Origin: Takakia lepidozioides
Lineage: Eukaryota > Streptophyta > Takakiopsida > Takakiales > Takakiaceae
Length of the DNA stretch: 64,000 nucleotides
Direction: 5' to 3'
Assembly (NCBI GenBank): GCA_030704615.1
Contig: CM060731.1
Span: 68,678,756-68,742,755 of the forward strand
How positions within the stretch are numbered: the first letter of the stretch is position 1; each line of letters opens with the position of its first letter. The translations under genes and the position numbers were made by a program. Below, in pieces: positions 49,501 to 61,913 of this stretch. The notes under the pieces are model-generated. The model was not told where the DNA came from. It did no database searches and saw nothing but the letters and a program-made list of their open reading frames with translations.

Positions 49501-51812
49501 GTAGCTTATTCCTTTATTTGAATGAAGTGTTGTGGGCTGGTGGGGTACCAGCCTTGATGTTACAGAAACAGGGTTGAGCGCTATAGTACGACTTAGTAAT
49601 GGAGACATGCGCAAAGCTCTCAACATACTTCAGGTGCGACTTGAGTGTTATGGATCTTTTTCAGTAGTGAGACTGGACAAAGGATTCATGATCAGCTGTG
49701 GTTGAGTTCACTTTTTCCTGCTACCTTCAGCCCTTCTATTCAGCACTGGTTGTCAAATCCCTTCCTTTTGCTCCATCCTGTAAGCCTTTCAAACTTTGTG
49801 TTGATGTTATAAGTTGCTTTCTTTCTTACTTGTCTCTTAGTTTGACTGGCAGTCAAACCACAACCATGAATGTAACGTCAATTGCAGAGGGTTACAACTG
49901 CTGGATTGGACCCTGTGCGTGAGTGCAAGCACCTAAACCTGTATAGTGATGCCCTTTTAGTCGCTTGTCCAACCGAAGGAGGATGCCCAGAGTGTGAGCC
50001 TCGCTCTTTTTCAAGCACTCTGTCTCTTGCGCTTGTCTCTCTTTCTCTCCCTCTTTCACACAGATAATGCTAGTAGAAGATATGTGTATGGATAGTTATT
50101 GCACCTCACTATCTCTTAATCCATGGCCAACCAACTGGGCCTGTAAAGTGTCAAAAGAGAATGGTGTAAAAAAGTTAGATTGTATCAAAGTAGTTGTACC
50201 TCTGCACGCAGTATCACGAATTGTTGAGTTGATTCAGGAGAGGTGTGTGGCTGCAGTCTGTACAGATGGCATGCCCTCATTTGACGGAGGAAGCAGTCTA
50301 TCTATGCACTGGAAACCCAATGCCTAAAGACATCGAGCAAATTGCATATTGGTTGCTAAATGAGTCCTTCTCCACCTCCCATCAGAGTATCCTTACCAAA
50401 TAATAGGATCTTTCTCCACTACTGGTCACAGAGAATGTAGCCTTGGTTATGCTGGTTTGTGAAGCAATATGTACTGTTAGTTAGGCATCATCTCTCTCTG
50501 CTCCCATGGGCACTCTAGGCTCCCTGTGGCTATGGTATTTTTTTCCTCCCTTACTTTCTTGGAACTCATGGCACCTTTTCACTTTTCACCAGCTAGAGTA
50601 ATGCTCAGTCTCTCAGTCTTGCAATGAACTGTCATTGGATGTGGGAGAGCTGTGGAAGTTCCTATCAACTAATTGGGATGCCTGCCTTTGGGGTCAACAG
50701 CCACAAGGTGTGGCATCAATAGCACGGGTCTTACTCCTCTGTACATGTGTTGCTCTCTCTCTTTCTCTTTTTCTGCCTGTGTATTGATGCCTTGATGAGA
50801 TACAGATATTTCAGAGATGAAGACGAACAAAGGGTTAGCCCTGGTTGATGTTGTGAGGGAGCTTCAACCGTAAGCACTTACAAGCTCTTCCTGACTTCAG
50901 ACTTCCTACACTTTTATTTGCTGCATCTTATCATGATTGTGCTTATCAGCTCACAGTTGCTTTTACTGCTCTACCTTGCCCCACATATCAGTTTGGCTGG
51001 CAGACTGCAACCCAGAACAGAGCTCCAAAATAGGGCTACGTTAGCAGTGTTGGAAACTGCATCTTGTTTTCAGTATAAGGCCGCTACCACCAGCTAGATC
51101 AAGCAATAGTATGAAGGCATCATATGGTGACAAGGAAAATACCCAAGTTTTCTAGGAGGATCAGTATTCTGCAAGGGTTATGTCCTCAAGGAGACATCCT
51201 AGCACCTATCAGAGAACCAGTGAATGAGTTTTCGTTTTTTGTAAAGAATTTGGAAGGCCAACCTTAGAACTGAAGACCTGAATGGAGTCGTACGAACAGT
51301 TTGAAAAAGCATGTCCCCTCTTTTTTCTTCTCACCCTGCCCTCCAGCTTCGCCCCCCATAACATGACTTCCTTTGTGTGGTGCAGGTTCATATTCACTAT
51401 AAAGATGCCGGCTGCTGTACGGATTCAACTCATTGATGCCCTTGCAGATATTGAGTAAGTTGATTCATAACAAACTTCTTGGGAGTTTTGACAGGGCATT
51501 GCAATTTATTGCACAGACTTCGGTATGCTTCTGTCTCTCTTTTTGGGTGCTCAATTTGGACATCTTTGACCGTGTGAACGATGGCACTTCCTTTTCTGGA
51601 TTGTCACTCACTGGGAGGGATGGTAGTTTTCAAACACTAATTGTGCGCCAAAAGCACTCCCAACTCATTCTCTATATTTCCTAGCCCTTGAAACTTCTTG
51701 GCACATGTGCAGGTACAGATTAGCGTTTGGAACCAATGAGAAGCTTCAATTGGGTGGCTTGATCAGTGCATTCACTCGTGCCCGTACAGCTTTGGTTGCA
51801 GCAGCCATATGA
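46543..51812 (+). CDS. RFC3: replication factor C subunit 3 (clamp loader; 9 exons, 361 aa)
   Basis: Exons 46543-46726, 47821-48037, 48550-48629, 48839-48998, 49552-49633, 50257-50386, 50806-50869, 51386-51454 and 51713-51812. Phases match throughout. It is one of the small subunits of the RFC complex that loads PCNA onto primer ends in the nucleus. Seen: WVEKYRP box, Walker A GPPGTGKT (residues 78-85), Walker B LDEAD (144-148), and the arginine-finger SRC motif (187-189, [12 protein letters not shown]). Also seen are the sensor-2 region [14 protein letters not shown] and the C-terminal collar ([26 protein letters not shown]). Sequence and length fit plant RFC3, the orthologue of human RFC5. 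Intron 6 has a GTATCCTT donor and a U12-type branch site. No disablement was found. Confidence 0.96.
50387..50805 (+). other. U12-type (minor spliceosome) intron of RFC3
   Basis: The donor reads GTATCCTTAC, matching the U12 consensus RTATCCTTT at eight of nine positions. TGCCTTGAT at 50788-50796 matches the branch-site consensus TTCCTTRAY at eight of nine, with its adenine 10 bases from the AG. There is no long polypyrimidine tract between it and the acceptor. Flanking exon phases and RFC3 family alignment place the intron here. Confidence 0.85.
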
Positions 51813-53386
51813 TCAATTTTGCATAGCATGCCTCGTCGCATGGACCTACATATATCTCAGCTGTATGGTGAGGTGTACATGAAGATCAAGACCAGTGTTG
51901 ACTGTATACGGATATGTAAGTGTACTAAGTGATATGATTTCTGGACCACGTGGGTAACAAAATTGTCACACAGCCAGCAGCTGTTACAAATTGCGAGCAG
52001 CAAGAAAAAGAGTTAGAACATTGCTGATTTGTGAATGTTCGCAGATGCTACTGAAGTCAGTAATGTTCCAAATCATTCTATAGCGAAATGACTAGAAGAT
52101 CAACACATAGCTGCACATAGGAGCCGAGCGGCAGAGTGCTAGCCACTGTCACCAGTACTTCCAAGAATGGTTGTGTGCTTGTGGTACAGTGAAATAAGCA
52201 ACATGCTTGAAAGTTAAGCTCAAGTTTGTTTAACGTCCGGCGGATTTAAAGACAATGCAGCGGCCTTCGTGGGGTCAATAGAAGTTTGAATACACATGTT
52301 CACAGATTGAGTCCCATTGTGCGCATACACTGAACCCTTTGACCACCTATTCTTTTGCAAAAAGAAAACGCATTGCTTCACATTACATGAATATGGAAAG
52401 GAAAGGCCACCAACTTGCTTCCATTGTTTTATAGCTGACATGTAAGTTATTTATGTCATTGATGATGATGGTAAGCACCTGATCCCTGTCTGCAAATACG
52501 GTCAACTGCATTTCAATGTTATGCATGGAGAGTAAGGAGAACATAACATTTATAGATATGTAATATCTAACCATAAAGGAGGGCAAAATATCGGTCCCAA
52601 TCGATTATAAAGGTACCCCTTAACAATGTCAACTAGATTGGAGATTAGAGGGTGCTTTAACACCACAGAGGTTCCCTAGCACTTAACATATAACACTCTT
52701 TCCTACTGTAATATTCCAGAGTCTAGAGAACATAGCAAGAAAAGAGATATCTAGTGCTCCAATCTTCTTCAGAGTCTGCCTTATGCTGCCTCGTCCACAT
52801 CGATTTCACGGTGCATGTGACCCAATTTGGGCCCTTGCAAAATAGACTTTTCCCTCATGAAAAAGTCTAATCCATGCATCTAAGTTCTCCATTCTCCACT
52901 GGAGAGCCCAAAATCTCCTGTCAATGAATTCCTAGTGGGGTGTGAGACTGTTGAGAGATGTAGTGCATGTTCATGACACTAAGGATGATGCACATAACAA
53001 CTGCTCAACCTAGTGTTTTGGACAATATTCCTGAAACTAGAGGATTTATAACAGAAATACATTGCATCATTTCATTCAAGTCTGAAAAGTATATTGCCAC
53101 GGCATTCCTACCACTGAGGACTTCATGGCAGAAGTGGGCGCATTAATCTGTATGACTTTGGAAGTACCTTTATGTATGGCTACAAGCTGAATTCAGCTTA
53201 AGGTTCATCGGTCTCAGACTGGAATGGGTGACGTTGAGCCCCGCCCTATGTCCTCATCTTCAGGCTTTTTTGCTTCATCCCACAGAGTTGGGCAAATAGT
53301 CCATTCGGCACTTTGACGCATATTAATAAGTGCTCTGTAAGTGGACATAACGATAGATAAATAAAAAAACTTAGATCAGTCAGTGC
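51813..53386. other. intergenic between convergent genes
   Basis: 3' flanks of RFC3 (+) and the aldo/keto reductase (-). No other feature recognised. Confidence 0.45.
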
Positions 53387-57107
<3,721 letters not shown>

Positions 57108-57640
57108 GAAGATCCCCAACCAGTACCTCAGAAGACTATCGCACGATGACAGTTGAGGATCTAAAGCTCGCTCTCTCTCCAATTGAAGACCCAACAATCA
57201 AAAGACGGCAGCTCTATCCTGGCCGCGATTCTGCACTCAGCCCGGGGCATTTGCGTAATCCGTGCATGGGATATTTTTGAGCTGTGCTTTATGACACGGC
57301 AAGCTCTTGATTCTTGACTCTTGACTCTTGACTCTGCCTAGGTTCGGATTTTTTTCACGCCTTGTTTTCACACCTTATCAACCATTCATCCAGGAGAATG
57401 TACCTTATAGGTATACCTAGCACCTGCACCTCCATACCAAATGTGGGAGGGGTCCACCGCGGGGTCGCTGTATGGTGTGCACAGTAGGATCCAGGATTGA
57501 AATTCTCCTTTGATTCTCGAGCAGAAACTAATCTAATTTGGTCGAGGAAGCGCAGATGATGAATCATACGAGGGCTATAATCAACACCCTTGCCCTCTTG
57601 AATTTTTTGGTATATCTGGGACCCAGGTCAAAGCTGGAGC
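57108..57640. other. divergent intergenic region upstream of AKR
   Basis: Promoter of the reductase expected. CTTGACT-type tandem units (about four) at 57303-57336. No other feature. Confidence 0.4.
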
Positions 57641-57649
57641 ATGGAACAC

Positions 57650-58334
57650 CGCTGGCAGGAGTTCTTTAGAGATCCTTCACAATGGTGGACAAGGTGCGCA
57701 CACTTCATGTAGGAAGTCTGTCAAGGAGGGATTTTGACCGTGTCAATATTTTGTGACCGGATTTTCACCCCTCGTTGTTGAGCTGAGTTAGAATTCTATT
57801 TGCTCTGCAAAAGTGGTTCTCTCTCTGCGGAGCTTGTTGCAGGGCATGATAGTAGGATGCCCAAGAGGGTTTCCCTGGAATTTGCAAGGTACTTGGCAGG
57901 GTTGTTAGTCGCTGCTCGGTCTTAGAAAGCTGTGGCTCCGGTTGCTGAGCTGCACCCTGGTGGTGTCACAGACCAATCCAGAATCTCCAGACTACAGACA
58001 CAAGCAATGCAGACAAGAGGCCCTTTGGATTGCGAGTTGGTTGAAGCCTCCTTGGCTGAAAGAGAATTTTGCCGCCACCATGGGACAGGGTCAAGCACAG
58101 TGTGGTGAGGACATTTTCTTCAGCATATTTAGGCTTGTTTGTCCTCTTATCAGATTCTCCCTGTTTCCCATCATGTATTTTGTAAGTCAGTTTGTGGGTG
58201 GGATCCAAATGTTTCCGACATGATACTGCCAATGGTTTGCAGGCAAATACCCAAAAACTGAAGATACAGACGACAAGCTTTGGAAGGAATATTTATCAAA
58301 ACCCAGTCAATTGTGGGACAATCGAGGCATAAAG
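57650..58334 (+). other. exons encoding OSB-like PDF motifs (partial gene or 5' exons of the PPR gene)
   Basis: Three plus-strand pieces resemble the PDF motif of organellar single-stranded DNA-binding (OSB) proteins. First, about 57652-57693 encodes RWQEFFRDPSQWW. Second, exon 57972-58104 encodes NPESPDYRHKQCRQEALWI and LKPPWLKENF. Third, exon 58243-58334 encodes LWKEYLSKPSQLWDNRGIK. Exons two and three join in phase (TGTG/GTGAGG to GCAG). The first piece does not join exon two in phase and may be decayed. OSBs bind ssDNA in plastids and mitochondria. The third exon ends in phase 0, and a phase-0 acceptor at about 58499 would splice it into the PPR frame, so these may be N-terminal exons of that gene rather than a separate OSB gene. 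Confidence 0.55.
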
Positions 58335-58569
58335 GTGAATGCCTGTTATGTTAAGCAAAACCCGAAGGAGACAACCAGATGCATCGGAAAATGTTAGTGC
58401 AAATTTTCATCATTTCTCTCCCGAATACTCAAATTAAGTCTTCAGCATTGGAATAGTGTGTGTGTCAAGTAGGGACAGGGTTGAATTTTTGGGTTGTCAG
58501 CTACAAGTGGTAAGAGGGAGGATCTATGCATTATTGTTGGAGAGGCAGGCAAAGCTGAAGGAGGCAGGG

Positions 58570-61194
58570 ATGGAGTGTGGTAGCAGATCCATCCCAGAGA
58601 ACTGGATTTCATGCTCAAGAGTACGAATGAGCCCCTGTGGATTCACAGCTACAAGAAAATTGCAAGATGGTCAACTGGAAGCACCAGCAGCATGGTTGAT
58701 TCAATCAGAAACCTCGACCTTGACTGCTGCTTCTGGAAGAGTGCCAAGTGAGGAGGTCCAAAAAATGTCTTCTGGCATTCGTGGGCATCTGAGGACACTA
58801 TCTGAGGCAGGACAACTGAAAGAGGCTCTGCACATTTTGAAAGGAGGCAGTTCGGCAGACTCCGAGACATATGTATGTCTCTTGCATAAGTGCATGAAGA
58901 TGAAAGGCCTAGCAGCAGGAAAGCAGGTGCACACGCACATTATCCAAAGTGGATTCAAGCCAAATGTGTTTCTACTCAACACTCTTGTCGACATGTATGT
59001 CAAGTGCGGGAGTATTGTGGATGCACACCGTGTGTTTGACAAAATGCCTGAACGAGATATGTTTTCGTGGACTATAATGATGGCAGGTTATACCAAGTAT
59101 GGTCGTGGTAGGAATGCCGTTGAGATCTATGAGCAAATGATACAACAAGGGGTGATACCTGACAAGGTCACGTTTATTTGTGTTCTCAAGGCGTGTGCGA
59201 GTCTGGCAGCCCTGGAAAAGGGGAAAGAGGTCCATGCAGACATCATGAAAGCTGGAATTGTACCAAATATCATTCTGGAGACCACCCTTGTGGACATGTA
59301 TTCCAAGTGTGGGAGTCTTGAAGATGCAAAGGAAGTGTTTGACAATATGGCTGAACGAAATGTGGTGTCATGGAGTGTGATGATTGTCGGATATGCCCAG
59401 CATGGGTGTGGGATGGAGGCTTTGGAGACCTATGAGCAAATGATGCGGGAAGGGGTGAAGCCAAACCAGGTGTCATTTGTGGGCGTTTGCAATGCTTGTG
59501 CCAGCCTGGCAGCCCTGGATAAGGGGAAGGAGGTCCATGGCGACATTGTGGAAGCTGGGATTGTGCCAAATATCATTCTGGACACTGCCCTCATCAATAT
59601 GTATGCTAAATGCGGGAGCCTTGAGGATGCAAAGAGAGTGTTTGACAAGATGGCTGAACGTGATGTGGTCTCCTGGAGTGCGATGATTGCAGGATATGCC
59701 CAGCATGGGTGTGGGTTGGAGGCTTTGGAGACCTATGTGCAAATGATGCAAGAGGGGGTGAAGCCCGACCATGTCACTTTCATTTGTGTTCTCAAGGCAT
59801 GTGCCAGCCTGGCAGCCCTGGGAAAGGGCAGAGAGGTCCATGCTGCCATCATGAAAGCTGGAATCGTGCCAACTATCATTCTGGACACTACTCTGGTGGA
59901 CATGTATGCCAAGTGTGGGAGCATCAAGGATGCAAAGGCAGTGTTCAACAGTATGGGTGAGAGAAATTTAGTCTCTTGGAATGTGATGATCGCAGGGTTC
60001 ACCCAGCATGGATGTGGGATGGAGGCATTGGAGACCTATAAGCAAATGATGCGGGAAGGGGTCAAGCCCAACCAGATCACGTTCGTCTGCGTTAGCAATG
60101 CCTGTGCCAGCCTTGCAGCCCTGGAAAAGGGCAAAGAGGTCCATGCTGACATCCTGAAAGCTGGAATTGTACCAAATATCATTCTGGACAATGCCCTTGT
60201 GGACATGTATGCCAAATGTGGGAGCATTGCTGATGCAAAGGAAGTGTTCGAGAGTATGGCTGAACGAAATGTAGTGTCATGGAGTGCAATGATCGCAGGA
60301 TATGCCCAGCATGGTTGTCGTAGAGAGGCCTTGCAACTGTTTGAAGGAATGCAAAAAGAAGGCTTGAAGCCGAACAGTATCACCTTTATATGTGTTCTTT
60401 CTGCTTGTAGCCACGTGGGCCTAGTAGATGAAGGCAGACACTACTTTGATTCCCTGAGTCAAGATCATGGACTCACTCCGGCAGTGGAGCACTTTGGTTG
60501 CATGGTGGACCTTCTTGGCCGAGCAGGGCAAGTGGATGAGGCAGAGGACTTCATTAACAAAATGCCAATCAAACCTGGTGCAGTGGTGTGGAAGGCGTTG
60601 CTTGGTGCCTGCAAAATTTATGGCAATGTGGAGGTGGCAGAACGTGCAGCAAAATATATTCTCCAGTGTGATCGACAGGATGCCGCAACTTATGTGTTGC
60701 TATCAAACATCTATGCTGCAGCTGGCAGGTGGGATGATACTGCAAAAGTGAGAAAAATGATGAAGGTCAGAGGTATCAGAAAGGAGCCAGGTTGCTGCTG
60801 CATTGAGGTCGGCAACGGGGTGCACACCTTTGTAGTGGATGACAAATCGCATCCACAAATTGAGGAAATCCATGCTGAGCTGAGAAAATTGTCTGGGCAG
60901 ATGAAGCAGGCGGGGTACATGCCTGACACACGCTTTGTATTGCATGATGTGAAGGAGGAGCTAAAGGAATTTTCTCTTGGCCACCACAGTGAGAAGCTGG
61001 CCATTGCTTTTGGGCTGATCAGCACGGCCCCTGGGACGCCTCTCCGTGTCATCAAGAACCTTAGGGTGTGTGGTGATTGCCACACAGCTACCAAGTTCAT
61101 TTCAAAGATTGTTGGCCGAGCAATTGTTGTGCGGGATGCAAACCGCTTTCACCACTTCGAAAATGGGTTTTGTTCCTGTGGGGAGTACTGGTGA
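58570..61194 (+). CDS. PPR-DYW protein, predicted organellar C-to-U RNA editing factor (about 874 aa)
   Basis: Uninterrupted frame; the first ATG (58570) gives 874 residues. The frame is open further upstream, so a 5' exon is possible. A leader with GQLKEALHILKGG precedes about 16 PLS-type PPR motifs (for example IILDTALINMYAKCGSLEDA, VVSWSAMIAGYAQHGCGLEA). Then come E/E+ motifs (YVLLSNIYAAAGRWDDTAKV, GIRKEPGCCCIEV) and a full DYW cytidine deaminase domain. That domain has the PG box, the catalytic HSEKLAIAFGL, the zinc pair CGDCH, and C-terminal FCSCGEYW (EYW in place of DYW). Such proteins bind one site 5' of an edited cytidine in plastid or mitochondrial RNA and deaminate it. The N-terminal targeting peptide is not clear from the ATG chosen. 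Pseudogene relatives lie at 16-21 kb. Confidence 0.95.
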   Translation: MECGSRSIPENWISCSRVRMSPCGFTATRKLQDGQLEAPAAWLIQSETSTLTAASGRVPSEEVQKMSSGIRGHLRTLSEAGQLKEALHILKGGSSADSETYVCLLHKCMKMKGLAAGKQVHTHIIQSGFKPNVFLLNTLVDMYVKCGSIVDAHRVFDKMPERDMFSWTIMMAGYTKYGRGRNAVEIYEQMIQQGVIPDKVTFICVLKACASLAALEKGKEVHADIMKAGIVPNIILETTLVDMYSKCGSLEDAKEVFDNMAERNVVSWSVMIVGYAQHGCGMEALETYEQMMREGVKPNQVSFVGVCNACASLAALDKGKEVHGDIVEAGIVPNIILDTALINMYAKCGSLEDAKRVFDKMAERDVVSWSAMIAGYAQHGCGLEALETYVQMMQEGVKPDHVTFICVLKACASLAALGKGREVHAAIMKAGIVPTIILDTTLVDMYAKCGSIKDAKAVFNSMGERNLVSWNVMIAGFTQHGCGMEALETYKQMMREGVKPNQITFVCVSNACASLAALEKGKEVHADILKAGIVPNIILDNALVDMYAKCGSIADAKEVFESMAERNVVSWSAMIAGYAQHGCRREALQLFEGMQKEGLKPNSITFICVLSACSHVGLVDEGRHYFDSLSQDHGLTPAVEHFGCMVDLLGRAGQVDEAEDFINKMPIKPGAVVWKALLGACKIYGNVEVAERAAKYILQCDRQDAATYVLLSNIYAAAGRWDDTAKVRKMMKVRGIRKEPGCCCIEVGNGVHTFVVDDKSHPQIEEIHAELRKLSGQMKQAGYMPDTRFVLHDVKEELKEFSLGHHSEKLAIAFGLISTAPGTPLRVIKNLRVCGDCHTATKFISKIVGRAIVVRDANRFHHFENGFCSCGEYW

Positions 61195-61791
61195 AACACA
61201 GTTTTCTGTCGTAAGGTGCGAGTTTCTGGTTTCATTCATTACAACTCTGCAGCTGCTTTGTTCATTTGCCACTCCCTGGGAATGTTGCCTATAAGGTACT
61301 TTTGAGGGCATTTCTTCCTGGTATATCAACCTTCCAAGAGCCAATTATGGGGTCCACCCACCAGGAGATGGACACTCAGCTTCACATTGCAATATATTCC
61401 TTTGTAACCAATGGCAATATGGTTGCACGCATTAACTGTTGATCTACAGGGTGGTCTAGATCATGCTTGAAAACTAGATGTGGATGGCTGCTGTGGTAAC
61501 TCCTAATTTGTGCATAGGTGTGAGACATTACCATCATTGCCCCGCACAGTAGTCTCTTGAAAGGGAGAGAGGGAGAGAGAGCTTTACATTTCCTGCAACA
61601 TGAGGTGGTGGGCAAGTGTTCTGTGCAAGGGTGATCTTCGCATGTTCTCCACCATCAGAAAGAAAGGTATGTGTGGATTGTTTGATTAGCTTTTTTGACT
61701 TCTTGTTTCGCACTCAGCAGCTGTCTTTCTTTGCTTGGACGCTCATACAAAATTATACCTTATATTCATGTGTGCAGCTGCACATAGGTAG
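61195..61791. other. downstream of PPR gene, nothing firm
   Basis: Probable PPR 3' UTR. A GA-rich stretch near 61560-61580. A short frame (CKGDLRMFSTIRKK) before a GTATGT at 61666 might be an exon. Confidence 0.3.
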
Positions 61792-61913
61792 TTTCCTGGC
61801 CCCGCAGAAGGTGCCCGGACAGCCTTTGAAGATGCACATCAGCTTTCCATGCTTCTCCATGAAGCTCTTTCCAGCCCCAACCCTGAAGCTGCTTTGATTG
61901 ACGCCCTGAAAAG
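61792..61913 (+). other. orphan exon candidate
   Basis: Acceptor GGTAG and donor AG/GTTAAC flank 40 open codons reading PAEGARTAFEDAHQLSMLLH and EALSSPNPEAALIDALKR. The composition is typical of a helical plant protein, but I do not recognise the family and no matching downstream exon is evident. Confidence 0.35.

Noticed and set aside
57942-58223. Single 93-codon gene upstream of the PPR frame
   Set aside because: The coding content ends at a GTGAGG donor and continues in the next exon; the tail of the open frame is intron.
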